Below, in pieces: positions 11,501 to 26,225 of a stretch of DNA of 64,000 nucleotides (within the stretch, counting starts at the first letter, position 1; every line of letters starts with the position of its first letter). A program made the translations under genes and the position numbers. The stretch comes from Auanema rhodensis (lineage: Eukaryota; Nematoda; Chromadorea; Rhabditida; Rhabditidae). Below the pieces are notes generated by a model that worked only from the letters and a program-made list of their open reading frames with translations, was not told the DNA's origin and did not search any database. Where the stretch lies: the NCBI GenBank assembly GCA_964057225.1, contig OZ059900.1, positions 16,259,638-16,323,637 on the forward strand, in the 5' to 3' direction.

Positions 11501-14500
11501 TCAGAATATGCTAATTTCCTTAATTTTCTAACCCCTGTTTTTTTGTCGTGAAAGTGGAACTAGACGTTGTACAAACAATTTTGAGCTAGGTTTCATTGAC
11601 ATTGCATGAGTTTGAACACATGAAATCGTAAGTCAAAACCTTGTTTACAGCGAAATTTCCAAAAACTGGTTTTCCAGCATAATAAAATATTTCTCATGGG
11701 AAATACTGTGTTTTTGTATTTTTCTAGTGTTCAGCATGTAAAATGCTTCATTTTAGTATGTAACACGCTGAAATTCGTTGCATTTGACGACTCATATGAA
11801 CAAAAATCGATTTAATCAATATTAGCCATAAGGGGCGTGCCCTCAGAATATGCTAATTTCCTTAATTTTCTAACCCCTGTTTTTTTGTCGTGAAAGTGGA
11901 ACTAGACGTTGTACGAACAATTTTGAGCTAGGTTTCATTGACATTGCATGAGTTTGAACACATGAAATCGTAAGTCAAAACCTTGTTTACAGCGAAATTT
12001 CCAAAAACTGGTTTTCCAGCATAATAAAATATTTTTCATGGGAAATACTGTGTTTTTGTATTTTTCTAGTGTTCAGCATGTAAAATGCTTCATTTTAGTA
12101 TGTAACACGCTGAAATTCGTTGCATTTGACGACTCATATGAACAAAAATCGATTTAATCAATATTAGCAATAAGGGGCGTGCCCTCAGAATATGCTAATT
12201 TCCTTAATTTTCTAACCCCTGTTTTTTTGTCGTGAAAGTGGAACTAGACGTTGTACGAACAATTTTGAGCTAGGTTTCATTGACATTGCATGAGTTTGAA
12301 CACATGAAATCGTAAGTCAAACCTTGTTTACAGCGAAATTTCCAAAAACTGGTTTTTCAGCATAATAAAATATTTCTCATGGGAAATACTGTGTTTTTGT
12401 ATTTTTCTAGTGTTCAGCATGTAAAATGCTTCATTTAAGTATGTAACACGCTGAAATTCGTTGCATTTGACGACTCATATGAACAAAAATCGATTTAATC
12501 AATATTAGCCATAAGGGGCGTGCCCTCAGAATATGCTAATTTCCTTAATTTTCTAACCCCTGTTTTTTTGTCGTGAAAGTGGAACTAGACGTTGTACGAA
12601 CAATTTTGAGCTAAGTTTCATTGACATTGCATGAGTTTGAACACATGAAATCGTAAGTCAAAACCTTGTTTACAGCGAAATTTCCAAAAACTGGTTTTCC
12701 AGCATAATAAAATATTTCTCATGGGAAATACTGTGTTTTTGTATTTTTCTAGTGTTCAGCATGTAAAATGCTTCATTTTAGTATGTAACACGCTGAAATT
12801 CGTTGCATTTGACGACTCATATGAACAAAAATCGATTTAATCAATATTAGCCATAAGGGGCGTGCCCTCAGAATATGCTAATTTCCTTAATTTTCTAACC
12901 CCTGTTTTTTTGTCGTGAAAGTGGAACTAGACGTTGTACGAACAATTTTGAGCTAAGTTTCATTGACATTGCATGAGTTTGAACACATGAAATCGTAAGT
13001 CAAAACCTTGTTTACAGCGAAATTTCCAAAAACTGGTTTTCCAGCATAATAAAATATTTCTCATGGGAAATACTGTGTTTTTGTATTTTTCTAGTGTTCA
13101 GCATGTAAAATGCTTCATTTTAGTATGTAACACGCTGAAATTCGTTGCATTTGACGACTCATATGAACAAAAATCGATTTAATCAATATTAGCCATAAGG
13201 GGCGTGCCCTCAGAATATGCTAATTTCCTTAATTTTCTAACCCCTGTTTTTTTGTCGTGAAAGTGGAACTAGACGTTGTACGAACAATTTTGAGCTAGGT
13301 TTCATTGACATTGCATGAGTTTGAACACATGAAATCGTAAGTCAAAACCTTGTTTACAGCGAAATTTCCAAAAACTGGTTTTCCAGCATAATAAAATATT
13401 TTTCATGGGAAATACTGTGTTTTTGTATTTTTCTAGTGTTCAGCATGTAAAATGCTTCATTTTAGTATGTAACACGCTGAAATTCGTTGCATTTGACGAC
13501 TCATATGAACAAAAATCGATTTAATCAATATTAGCAATAAGGGGCGTGCCCTCAGAATATGCTAATTTCCTTAATTTTCTAACCCCTGTTTTTTTGTCGT
13601 GAAAGTGGAACTAGACGTTGTACGAACAATTTTGAGCTAGGTTTCATTGACATTGCATGAGTTTGAACACATGAAATCGTAAGTCAAACCTTGTTTACAG
13701 CGAAATTTCCAAAAACTGGTTTTTCAGCATAATAAAATATTTCTCATGGGAAATACTGTGTTTTTGTATTTTTCTAGTGTTCAGCATGTAAAATGCTTCA
13801 TTTAAGTATGTAACACGCTGAAATTCGTTGCATTTGACGACTCATATGAACAAAAATCGATTTAATCAATATTAGCCATAAGGGGCGTGCCCTCAGAATA
13901 TGCTAATTTCCTTAATTTTCTAACCCCTGTTTTTTTGTCGTGAAAGTGGAACTAGACGTTGTACGAACAATTTTGAGCTAAGTTTCATTGACATTGCATG
14001 AGTTTGAACACATGAAATCGTAAGTCAAAACCTTGTTTACAGCGAAATTTCCAAAAACTGGTTTTCCAGCATAATAAAATATTTCTCATGGGAAATACTG
14101 TGTTTTTGTATTTTTCTAGTGTTCAGCATGTAAAATGCTTCATTTTAGTATGTAACACGCTGAAATTCGTTGCATTTGACGACTCATATGAACAAAAATC
14201 GATTTAATCAATATTAGCCATAAGGGGCGTGCCCTCAGAATATGCTAATTTCCTTAATTTTCTAACCCCTGTTTTTTTGTCGTGAAAGTGGAACTAGACG
14301 TTGTACGAACAATTTTGAGCTAGGTTTCATTGACATTGCATGAGTTTGAACACATGAAATCGTAAGTCAAAACCTTGTTTACAGCGAAATTTCCAAAAAC
14401 TGGTTTTCCAGCATAATAAAATATTTTTCATGGGAAATACTGTGTTTTTGTATTTTTCTAGTGTTCAGCATGTAAAATGCTTCATTTTAGTATGTAACAC

Positions 14501-17500
14501 GCTGAAATTCGTTGCATTTGACGACTCATATGAACAAAAATCGATTTAATCAATATTAGCAATAAGGGGCGTGCCCTCAGAATATGCTAATTTCCTTAAT
14601 TTTCTAACCCCTGTTTTTTTGTCGTGAAAGTGGAACTAGACGTTGTACGAACAATTTTGAGCTAGGTTTCATTGACATTGCATGAGTTTGAACACATGAA
14701 ATCGTAAGTCAAACCTTGTTTACAGCGAAATTTCCAAAAACTGGTTTTTCAGCATAATAAAATATTTCTCATGGGAAATACTGTGTTTTTGTATTTTTCT
14801 AGTGTTCAGCATGTAAAATGCTTCATTTAAGTATGTAACACGCTGAAATTCGTTGCATTTGACGACTCATATGAACAAAAATCGATTTAATCAATATTAG
14901 CCATAAGGGGCGTGCCCTCAGAATATGCTAATTTCCTTAATTTTCTAACCCCTGTTTTTTTGTCGTGAAAGTGGAACTAGACGTTGTACGAACAATTTTG
15001 AGCTAAGTTTCATTGACATTGCATGAGTTTGAACACATGAAATCGTAAGTCAAAACCTTGTTTACAGCGAAATTTCCAAAAACTGGTTTTCCAGCATAAT
15101 AAAATATTTCTCATGGGAAATACTGTGTTTTTGTATTTTTCTAGTGTTCAGCATGTAAAATGCTTCATTTTAGTATGTAACACGCTGAAATTCGTTGCAT
15201 TTGACGACTCATATGAACAAAAATCGATTTAATCAATATTAGCCATAAGGGGCGTGCCCTCAGAATATGCTAATTTCCTTAATTTTCTAACCCCTGTTTT
15301 TTTGTCGTGAAAGTGGAACTAGACGTTGTACGAACAATTTTGAGCTAGGTTTCATTGACATTGCATGAGTTTGAACACATGAAATCGTAAGTCAAAACCT
15401 TGTTTACAGCGAAATTTCCAAAAACTGGTTTTCCAGCATAATAAAATATTTTTCATGGGAAATACTGTGTTTTTGTATTTTTCTAGTGTTCAGCATGTAA
15501 AATGCTTCATTTTAGTATGTAACACGCTGAAATTCGTTGCATTTGACGACTCATATGAACAAAAATCGATTTAATCAATATTAGCAATAAGGGGCGTGCC
15601 CTCAGAATATGCTAATTTCCTTAATTTTCTAACCCCTGTTTTTTTGTCGTGAAAGTGGAACTAGACGTTGTACGAACAATTTTGAGCTAGGTTTCATTGA
15701 CATTGCATGAGTTTGAACACATGAAATCGTAAGTCAAACCTTGTTTACAGCGAAATTTCCAAAAACTGGTTTTTCAGCATAATAAAATATTTCTCATGGG
15801 AAATACTGTGTTTTTGTATTTTTCTAGTGTTCAGCATGTAAAATGCTTCATTTAAGTATGTAACACGCTGAAATTCGTTGCATTTGACGACTCATATGAA
15901 CAAAAATCGATTTAATCAATATTAGCCATAAGGGGCGTGCCCTCAGAATATGCTAATTTCCTTAATTTTCTAACCCCTGTTTTTTTGTCGTGAAAGTGGA
16001 ACTAGACGTTGTACGAACAATTTTGAGCTAGGTTTCATTGACATTGCATGAGTTTGAACACATGAAATCGTAAGTCAAAACCTTGTTTACAGCGAAATTT
16101 CCAAAAACTGGTTCTCCAGCATAATAAAATATTTCTCATGGGAAATACTGTGTTTTTGTATTTTTCTAGTGTTCAGCATGTAAAATGCTTCATTTTAGTA
16201 TGTAACACGCTGAAATTCGTTGCATTTGACGACTCATATGAACAAAAATCGATTTAATCAATATTAGCCATAAGGGGCGTGCCCTCAGAATATGCTAATT
16301 TCCTTAATTTTCTAACCCTTGTTTTTTTGTCGTGAAAGTGGAACTAGACGTTGTACGAACAATTTTGAGCTAAGTTTCATTGACATTGCATGAGTTTGAA
16401 CACATGAAATCGTAAGTCAAAACCTTGTTTACAGCGAAATTTCCAAAAACTGGTTTTCCAGCATAATAAAATATTTCTCATGGGAAATACTGTGTTTTTG
16501 TATTTTTCTAGTGTTCAGCATGTAAAATGCTTCATTTTGGTATGTAACACGCTGAAATTCGTTGCATTTGACGACTCATATGAACAAAAATCGATTTAAT
16601 CAATATTAGCCATAAGGGGCGTGCCCTCAGAATATGCTAATTTCCTTAATTTTCTAACCCCTGTTTTTTTGTCGTGAAAGTGGAACTAGACGTTGTACAA
16701 ACAATTTTGAGCTAGGTTTCATTGACATTGCATGAGTTTGAACACATGAAATCGTAAGTCAAAACCTTGTTTACAGCGAAATTTCCAAAAACTGGTTTTC
16801 CAGCATAATAAAATATTTCTCATGGGAAATACTGTGTTTTTGTATTTTTCTAATGTTCAGCATGTGAAATGCTTCATTTTAGTATGTAACACGCTGAAAT
16901 TCGTTGCATTTGACGACTCATATGAACAAAAATCGATTTAATCAATATTAGCCATAAGGGGCGTGCCCTCAGAATATGCTAATTTCCTTAATTTTCTAAC
17001 CCCTGTTTTTTTGTCGTGAAAGTGGAACTAGACGTTGTACGAACAATTTTGAGCTAAGTTTCATTGACATTGCATGAGTTTGAACACATGAAATCGTAAG
17101 TCAAAACCTTGTTTACAGCGAAATTTCCAAAAACTGGTTTTCCAGCATAATAAAATATTTCTCATGGGAAATACTGTGTTTTTGTATTTTTCTAGTGTTC
17201 AGCATGTAAAATGCTTCATTTTAGTATGTAACACGCTGAAATTCGTTGCATTTGACGACTCATATGAACAAAAATCGATTTAATCAATATTAGCCATAAG
17301 GGGCGTGCCCTCAGAATATGCTAATTTCCTTAATTTTCTAACCCCTGTTTTTTTGTCGTGAAAGTGGAACTAGACGTTGTACGAACAATTTTGAGCTAGG
17401 TTTCATTGACATTGCATGAGTTTGAACACATGAAATCGTAAGTCAAAACCTTGTTTACAGCGAAATTTCCAAAAACTGGTTTTCCAGCATAATAAAATAT

Positions 17501-18119
17501 TTTTCATGGGAAATACTGTGTTTTTGTATTTTTCTAGTGTTCAGCATGTAAAATGCTTCATTTTAGTATGTAACACGCTGAAATTCGTTGCATTTGACGA
17601 CTCATATGAACAAAAATCGATTTAATCAATATTAGCAATAAGGGGCGTGCCCTCAGAATATGCTAATTTCCTTAATTTTCTAACCCCTGTTTTTTTGTCG
17701 TGAAAGTGGAACTAGACGTTGTACGAACAATTTTGAGCTAGGTTTCATTGACATTGCATGAGTTTGAACACATGAAATCGTAAGTCAAACCTTGTTTACA
17801 GCGAAATTTCCAAAAACTGGTTTTCCAGCATAATAAAATATTTCTCATGGGAAATACTGTGTTTTTGTATTTTTCTAGTGTTCAGCATGTAAAATGCTTC
17901 ATTTTAGTATGTAACACGCTGAAATTCGTTGCATTTGACGACTCATATGAACAAAAATCGATTTAATCAATATTAGCCATAAGGGGCGTGCCCTCAGAAT
18001 ATGCTAATTTCCTTAATTTTCTAACCCCTGTTTTTTTGTCGTGAAAGTGGAACTAGACGTTGTACGAACAATTTTGAGCTAGGTTTCATTGACATTGCAT
18101 GAGTTTGAACACATGAAAT
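8551..18119 (+). repeat. Higher-order repeat family A (3/4/6-mers)
   Basis: Twenty-eight monomers organised by a two-monomer marker: a copy with ATTTTTCATG and AGCAATAAG, followed by a 341-bp copy that lacks one A (GTCAAACC) and usually carries TTTTTCAGC and CATTTAAG. The marker pair starts at 8551, 9918, 11969, 13336, 14361, 15386 and 17437, giving unit lengths of 1367, 2051, 1367, 1025, 1025 and 2051 bp. These are 4, 6, 4, 3, 3 and 6 monomers, each minus one base. Changing multiplicity with a fixed marker is what unequal crossing-over within an HOR produces. The last 341-bp copy (17779) has lost the TTTTTCAGC and CATTTAAG marks. Confidence 0.9.
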
Positions 18120-20172
18120 CGTAAGTCAAAACCTTGTTTACAGCGAAATTTCCAAAAACTGGTTCTCCAGCATAATAAAATATTTCTCATGGGAAATACT
18201 GTGTTTTTGTATTTTTCTAGTGTTCAGCATGTAAAATGCTTCATTTTAGTATGTAACACGCTGAAATTCGTTGCATTTGACGACTCATATGAACAAAAAT
18301 CGATTTAATCAATATTAGCCATAAGGGGCGTGCCCTCAGAATATGCTAATTTCCTTAATTTTCTAACCCCTGTTTTTTTGTCGTGAAAGTGGAACTAGAC
18401 GTTGTACGAACAATTTTGAGCTAGGTTTCATTGACATTGCATGAGTTTGAACACATGAAATCGTAAGTCAAAACCTTGTTTACAGCGAAATTTCCAAAAA
18501 CTGGTTTTCCAGCATAATAAAATATTTCTCATGGGAAATACTGTGTTTTTGTTTTTTTCTAGTGTTCAGCATGTAAAATGCTTCATTTTAGTATGTAACA
18601 TGCAGAAATTCGTTGCATTTGACGACTCATATGAACAAAAATCGATTTAATCAATATTAGCCATAAGGGGCGTGCCCTCAGAATATGCTAATTTCCTTAA
18701 TTTTCTAACCCTTGTTTTTTTGTCGTCAAAGTGGAACTAGATGTTGTACGAACAATTTTGAGCTAGGTTTCATTGACATTGCATGAGTTTGAACACATGA
18801 AATCGTAAGTCAAAACCTTGTTTACAGCGAAATTTCCAAAAACTGGTTTTCCAGCATAATAAACTATTTCTCATGGGAAATACTGTGTTTTTGTTTTTTT
18901 CTAGTGTTCAGCATGTAAAATGCTTCATTTTAGTATGTAACACGCTGAAATTCGTTGCATTTGACGACTCATATGAACAAAAATCGATTTAATCAATATT
19001 AGCCATAAGGGGCGTGCCCTCAGAATATGCTAATTTCCTTAATTTTCTAACCCCTGTTTTTTTGTCGTGAAAGTGGAACTAGACGTTGTACGAACAATTT
19101 TGAGCTAGGTTTCATTGACATTGCATGAGTTTGAACACATGAAATCGTAAGTCAAAACCTTGTTTACAGCGAAATTTCCAAAAACTGGTTTTCCAGCATA
19201 ATAAACTATTTCTCATGGGAAATACTGTGTTTTTGTTTTTTTCTAGTGTTCAGCATGTAAAATGCTTCATTTTAGTATGTAACACGCTGAAATTCGTTGC
19301 ATTTGACGACTCATATGAACAAAAATCGATTTAATCAATATTAGCCATAAGGGGCGTGCCCTCAGAATATGCTAATTTCCTTAATTTTCTAACCCCTGTT
19401 TTTTTGTCGTGAAAGTGGAACTAGACGTTGTACGAACAATTTTGAGCTAGGTTTCATTGACATTGCATGAGTTTGAACACATGAAATCGTAAGTCAAAAC
19501 CTTGTTTACAGCGAAATTTCCAAAAACTGGTTTTCCAGCATAATAAAATATTTCTCATGGGAAATACTGTGTTTTTGTATTTTTCTAGTGTTCAGCATGT
19601 AAAATGCTTCATTTTAGTATGTAACACGCTGAAATTCGTTGCATTTGACGACTCATATGAACAAAAATCGATTTAATCAATATTAGCCATAAGGGGCGTG
19701 CCCTCAGAATATGCTAATTTCCTTAATTTTCTAACCCCTGTTTTTTTTGTCGTGAAAGTGGAACTAGACGTTGTACGAACAATTTTGAGCGAGGTTTCAT
19801 TGACATTGCATGAGTTTGAACACATGAAATCGTAAGTCAAAACCTTGTTTACAGCGAAATTTCCAAAAACTGGTTTTCCAGCATAATAAAATATTTTTCA
19901 TGGGAAATACTGTGTTTTTGTATTTTTCTAGTGTTCAGCATGTAAAATGCTTCATTTTAGTATGTAACACGCTGAAATTCGTTGCATTTGACGACTCATA
20001 TGATCAAAAATCGATTTAATCAATATTAGCAATAAGGGGCGTGCCCTCAGAATATGCTAATTTCCTTAATTTTCTAACCCCTGTTTTTTTGTCGTGAAAG
20101 TGGAACTAGACGTTGTACGAACAATTTTGAGCTAGGTTTCATTGACATTGCATGAGTTTGAACACATGAAAT

Positions 20173-21538
20173 CGTAAGTCAAACCTTGTTTACAGCGAAA
20201 TTTCCAAAAACTGGTTTTCCAGCATAATAAAATATTTCTCATGGGAAATACTGTGTTTTTGTATTTTTCTAGTGTTCAGCATGTAAAATGCTTCATTTTA
20301 GTATGTAACACGCTGAAATTCGTTGCATTTGACGACTCATATGAACAAAAATCGATTTAATCAATATTAGCCATAAGGGGCGTGCCCTCAGAATATGCTA
20401 ATTTCCTTAATTTTCTAACCCCTGTTTTTTTGTCGTGAAAGTGGAACTAGACGTTGTACGAACAATTTTGAGCTAGGTTTCATTGACATTGCATGAGTTT
20501 GAACACATGAAATCGTAAGTCAAAACCTTGTTTACAGCGAAATTTCCAAAAACTGGTTTTCCAGCATAATAAAATATTTCTCATGGGAAATACTGTGTTT
20601 TTGTATTTTTCTAGTGTTCAGCATGTAAAATGCTTCATTTTAGTATGTAACACGCTGAAATTCGTTGCATTTGACGACTCATATGAACAAAAATCGATTT
20701 AATCAATATTAGCTATAAGGGGCGTGCCCTCAGAATATGCTAATTTCCTTAATTTTCTAACCCCTGTTTTTTTGTCGTGAAAGTGGAACTAGACGTTGTA
20801 CGAACAATTTTGAGCTAGGTTTCATTGACATTGCATGAGTTTGAACACATGAAATCGTAAGTCAAACCTTGTTTACAGCGAAATTTCCAAAAACTGGTTT
20901 TCCAGCATAATAAAATATTTCTCATGGGAAATACTGTGTTTTTGTATTTTTCTAGTGTTCAGCATGTAAAATGCTTCATTTTAGTATGTAACACGCTGAA
21001 ATTCGTTGCATTTGACGACTCATATGAACAAAAATCGATTTAATCAATATTAGCCATAAGGGGCGTGCCCTCAGAATATGCTAATTTCCTTAATTTTCTA
21101 ACCCCTGTTTTTTTGTCGTGAAAGTGGAACTAGACGTTGTACGAACAATTTTGAGCTAGGTTTCATTGACATTGCATGAGTTTGAACACATGAAATCGTA
21201 AGTCAAAACCTTGTTTACAGCGAAATTTCCAAAAACTGGTTTTCCAGCATAATAAAATATTTCTCATGGGAAATACTGTGTTTTTGTATTTTTCTAGTGT
21301 TCAGCATGTAAAATGTTTCATTTTAGTATGTAACACGCTGAAATTCGTTGCATTTGACGACTCATATGAACAAAAATCGATTTAATCAATATTAGCTATA
21401 AGGGGCGTGCCCTCAGAATATGCTAATTTCCTTAATTTTCTAACCCCTGTTTTTTTGTCGTGAAAGTGGAACTAGACGTTGTACGAACAATTTTGAGCTA
21501 GGTTTCATTGACATTGCATGAGTTTGAACACATGAAAT
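20173..21538 (+). repeat. 683-bp dimeric HOR, two full copies
   Basis: Each copy is a 341-bp monomer (GTCAAACC, one A short) followed by a 342-bp monomer with AGCTATAAG. Copy 1 is 20173-20855 and copy 2 is 20856-21538. A third 341-bp monomer starts at 21539 and ends in the deletion junction at 21866/21867. The only difference I noticed is AAATGTTTC in the second copy near 21311. Confidence 0.85.
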
Positions 21539-22117
21539 CGTAAGTCAAACCTTGTTTACAGCGAAATTTCCAAAAACTGGTTTTCCAGCATAATAAAATA
21601 TTTCTCATGGGAAATACTGTGTTTTTGTATTTTTCTAGTGTTCAGCATGTAAAATGCTTCATTTTAGTATGTAACACGCTGAAATTCGTTGCATTTGACG
21701 ACTCATATGAACAAAAATCGATTTAATCAATATTAGCCATAAGGGGCGTGCCCTCAGAATATGCTAATTTCCTTAATTTTCTAACCCCTGTTTTTTTGTC
21801 GTGAAAGTGGAACTAGACGTTGTACGAACAATTTTGAGCTAGGTTTCATTGACATTGCATGAGTTTATTTTTCTAGTGTTCAGCATGTAAAATGCTTCAT
21901 TTTAGTATGTAACACGCTGAAATTCGTTGCATTTGACGACTCATATGAACAAAAATCGATTTAATCAATATTAGCCATAAGGGGCGTGCCCTCAGAATAT
22001 GCTAATTTCCTTAATTTTCTAACCCCTGTTTTTTTGTCGTGAAAGTGGAACTAGACGTTGTACGAACAATTTTGAGCTAAGTTTCATTGACATTGCATGA
22101 GTTTGAACACATGAAAT
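21539..22117 (+). repeat. Fused monomer with 104-bp deletion
   Basis: At 21866/21867 the sequence passes from GAGTTT (monomer position 329) directly to ATTTTTCTAG (position 92 of the next copy). This removes 104 bp, including one monomer start, and leaves a 579-bp fusion of a 341-bp and a truncated 238-bp copy. It is the only deletion of this kind in the window. Confidence 0.92.
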
Positions 22118-24171
22118 CGTAAGTCAAAACCTTGTTTACAGCGAAATTTCCAAAAACTGGTTTTCCAGCATAATAAAATATTTCTCATGGGAAATACTGT
22201 GTTTTTGTATTTTTCTAGTGTTCAGCATGTAAAATGCTTCATTTTAGTATGTAACACGCTGAAATTCGTTGCATTTGACGACTCATATGAACAAAAATCG
22301 ATTTAATCAATATTAGCCATAAGGGGCGTGCCCTCAGAATATGCTAATTTCCTTAATTTTCTAACCCCTGTTTTTTTTGTCGTGAAAGTGGAACTAGACG
22401 TTGTACGAATAATTTTGAGCTAGGTTTCATTGACATTGCATGAGTTTGAACACATGAAATCGTAAGTCAAAACCTTGTTTACAGCGAAATTTCCAAAAAC
22501 TGGTTTTCCAGCATAATAAAATATTTTTCATGGGAAATACTGTGTTTTTGTATTTTTCTAGTGTTCAGCATGTAAAATGCTTCATTTTAGTATGTAACAC
22601 GCTGAAATTCGTTGCATTTGACGACTCATATGAACAAAAATCGATTTAATCAATATTAGCTATAAGGGGCGTGCCCTCAGAATATGCTAACTTCCTTAAT
22701 TTTCTAACCCCTGTTTTTTTTGTCGTGAAAGTGGAACTAGACGTTGTACGAACAATTTTGAGCTAGGTTTCATTGACATTGCAAGAGTTTGAACACATGA
22801 AATCGTAAGTCAAAACCTTGTTTACAGCGAAATTTCCAAAAACTGGTTTTCCAGCATAATAAAATATTTCTCATGGGAAATACTGTGTTTTTGTTTTTTT
22901 CTAGTGTTCAGCATGTAAAATGCTTCATTTTAGTATGTAACATGCAGAAATTCGTTGCATTTGACGACTCATATGAACAAAAATCGATTTAATCAATATT
23001 AGCCATAAGGGGCGTGCCCTCAGAATATGCTAATTTCCTTAATTTTCTAACCCTTGTTTTTTTGTCGTGAAAGTGGAACTAGACGTTGTACGAACAATTT
23101 TGAGCTAGGTTTCATTGACATTGCATGAGTTTGAACACATGAAATCGTAAGTCAAAACCTTGTTTACAGCGAAATTTCCAAAAACTGGTTTTCCAGCATA
23201 ATAAAATATTTCTCATGGGAAATACTGTGTTTTTGTATTTTTCTAGTGTTCAGCATGTAAAATGCTTCATTTTAGTATGTAACACGCTGAAATTCGTTGC
23301 ATTTGACGACTCATATGAACAAAAATCGATTTAATCAATATTAGCCATAAGGGCCGTGCCCTCAGAATATGCTAACTTCCTTAATTTTCTAACCCCTGTT
23401 TTTTTGTCGTGAAAGTGGAACTAGACGTTGTACGAACAATTTTGAGCTAGGTTTCATTGACATTGCATGAGTTTGAACACATGAAATCGTAAGTCAAAAC
23501 CTTGTTTACAGCGAAATTTCCAAAAACTGGTTTTCCAGCATAATAAAATATTTCTCATGGGAAATACTGTGTTTTTGTTTTTTTCTAGTGTTCAGCATGT
23601 AAAATGCTTCATTTTAGTATGTAACACGCTGAAATTCGTTGCATTTGACGACTCATATGAACAAAAATCGATTTAATCAATATTAGCCATAAGGGGCGTG
23701 CCCTCAGAATATGCTAATTTCCTTAATTTTCTAACCCCTGTTTTTTTGTCGTGAAAGTGGAACTAGACGTTGTACGAACAATTTTGAGCTAGGTTTCATT
23801 GACATTGCATGAGTTTGAACACATGAAATCGTAAGTCAAAACCTTGTTTACAGCGAAATTTCCAAAAACTGGTTTTCCAGCATAATAAAATATTTCTCAT
23901 GGGAAATATTGTGTTTTTGTATTTTTCTAGTGTTCAGCATGTAAAATGCTTCATTTTAGTATGTAACACGCTGAAATTCGTTGCATTTGACGACTCATAT
24001 GAACAAAAATCGATTTAATCAATATTAGCCATAAGGGGCGTGCCCTCAGAATATGCTAATTTCCTTAATTTTCTAACCCCTGTTTTTTTGTCGTGAAAGT
24101 GGAACTAGACGTTGTACAAACAATTTTGAGCTAGGTTTCATTGACATTGCATGAGTTTGAACACATGAAAT

Positions 24172-26225
24172 CGTAAGTCAAATCCTTGTTTACAGCGAAA
24201 TTTCCAAAAACTGGTTTTCAAGCATAATAAAATATTTCTCATGGGAAATACTGTGTTTTTGTATTTTTCTAGTGTTCAGCATGTAAAATGCTTCATTTTA
24301 GTATGTAACACGCTGAAATTCGTTGCATTTGACGACTCATATGAACAAAAATCGATTTAATCAATATTAGCCATAAGGGGCGTGCCCTCAGAATATGCTA
24401 ATTTCCTTAATTTTCTAACCCCTGTTTTTTTTGTCGTGAAAGTGGAACTAGACGTTGTACGAACAATTTTGAGCTAGGTTTCATTGACATTGCATGAGTT
24501 TGAACACATGAAATCGTAAGTCAAAACCTTGTTTACAGCGAAATTTCCAAAAACTGGTTTTCCAGCATAATAAAATATTTTTCATGGGAAATACTGTGTT
24601 TTTGTATTTTTCTAGTGTTCAGCATGTAAAATGCTTCATTTTAGTATGTAACACGCTGAAATTCGTTGCATTTGACGACTCATATGAACAAAAATCGATT
24701 TAATCAATATTAGCCATAAGGGGCGTGCCCTCAGAATATGCTAATTTCCTTAATTTTCTAACCCCTGTTTTTTTGTCGTGAAAGTGGAACTAGACGTTGT
24801 ACGAACAATTTTGAGCTAGGTTTCATTGACATTGCATGAGTTTGAACACATGAAATCGTAAGTCAAAACCTTGTTTACAGCGAAATTTCCAAAAACTGGT
24901 TTTCCAGCATAATAAAATATTTCTCATGGGAAATACTGTGTTTTTGTATTTTTCTAGTGTTCAGCATGTAAAATGCTTCATTTTAGTATGTAACACGCTG
25001 AAATTCGTTGCATTTGACGACTCATATGAACAAAAATCGATTTAATCAATATTAGCCATAAGGGGCGTGCCCTCAGAATATGCTAATTTCCTTAATTTTC
25101 TAACCCCTGTTTTTTTGTCGTGAAAGTGGAACTAGACGTTGTACGAACAATTTTGAGCTAGGTTTCATTGACATTGCATGAGTTTGAACACATGAAATCG
25201 TAAGTCAAAACCTTGTTTACAGCGAAATTTCCAAAAACTGGTTTTCCAGCATAATAAAATATTTCTCATGGGAAATACTGTGTTTTTGTATTTTTCTAGT
25301 GTTCAGCATGTAAAATGCTTCATTTTAGTATGTAACACGCTGAAATTCGTTGCATTTGACGACTCATATGAACAAAAATCGATTTAATCAATATTAGCCA
25401 TAAGGGGCGTGCCCTCAGAATATGCTAATTTCCTTAATTTTCTAACCCCTGTTTTTTTTGTCGTGAAAGTGGAACTAGACGTTGTACGAACAATTTTGAG
25501 CTAGGTTTCATTGACATTGCATGAGTTTGAACACATGAAATCGTAAGTCAAAACCTTGTTTACAGCGAAATTTCCAAAAACTGGTTTTCCAGCATAATAA
25601 AATATTTTTCATGGGAAATACTGTGTTTTTGTATTTTTCTAGTGTTCAGCATGTAAAATGCTTCATTTTAGTATGTAACACGCTGAAATTCGTTGCATTT
25701 GACGACTCATATGAACAAAAATCGATTTAATCAATATTAGCCATAAGGGGCGTGCCCTCAGAATATGCTAATTTCCTTAATTTTCTAACCCCTGTTTTTT
25801 TGTCGTGAAAGTGGAACTAGACGTTGTACGAACAATTTTGAGCTAGGTTTCATTGACATTGCATGAGTTTGAACACATGAAATCGTAAGTCAAAACCTTG
25901 TTTACAGCGAAATTTCCAAAAACTGGTTTTCCAGCATAATAAAATATTTCTCATGGGAAATACTGTGTTTTTGTATTTTTCTAGTGTTCAGCATGTAAAA
26001 TGCTTCATTTTAGTATGTAACACGCTGAAATTCGTTGCATTTGACGACTCATATGAACAAAAATCGATTTAATCAATATTAGCCATAAGGGGCGTGCCCT
26101 CAGAATATGCTAATTTCCTTAATTTTCTAACCCCTGTTTTTTTGTCGTGAAAGTGGAACTAGACGTTGTACGAACAATTTTGAGCTAAGTTTCATTGACA
26201 TTGCATGAGTTTGAACACATGAAAT
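24172..26225 (+). repeat. 1027-bp trimeric HOR, two copies
   Basis: Copies 24172-25198 and 25199-26225 each consist of a monomer with an 8-T tract (343 bp), a monomer with ATTTTTCATG and a near-consensus monomer. The first copy begins with GTCAAATCC and TTCAAGCATA, which the second lacks. The third monomer differs by AAGTTT against AGGTTT. Confidence 0.8.
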
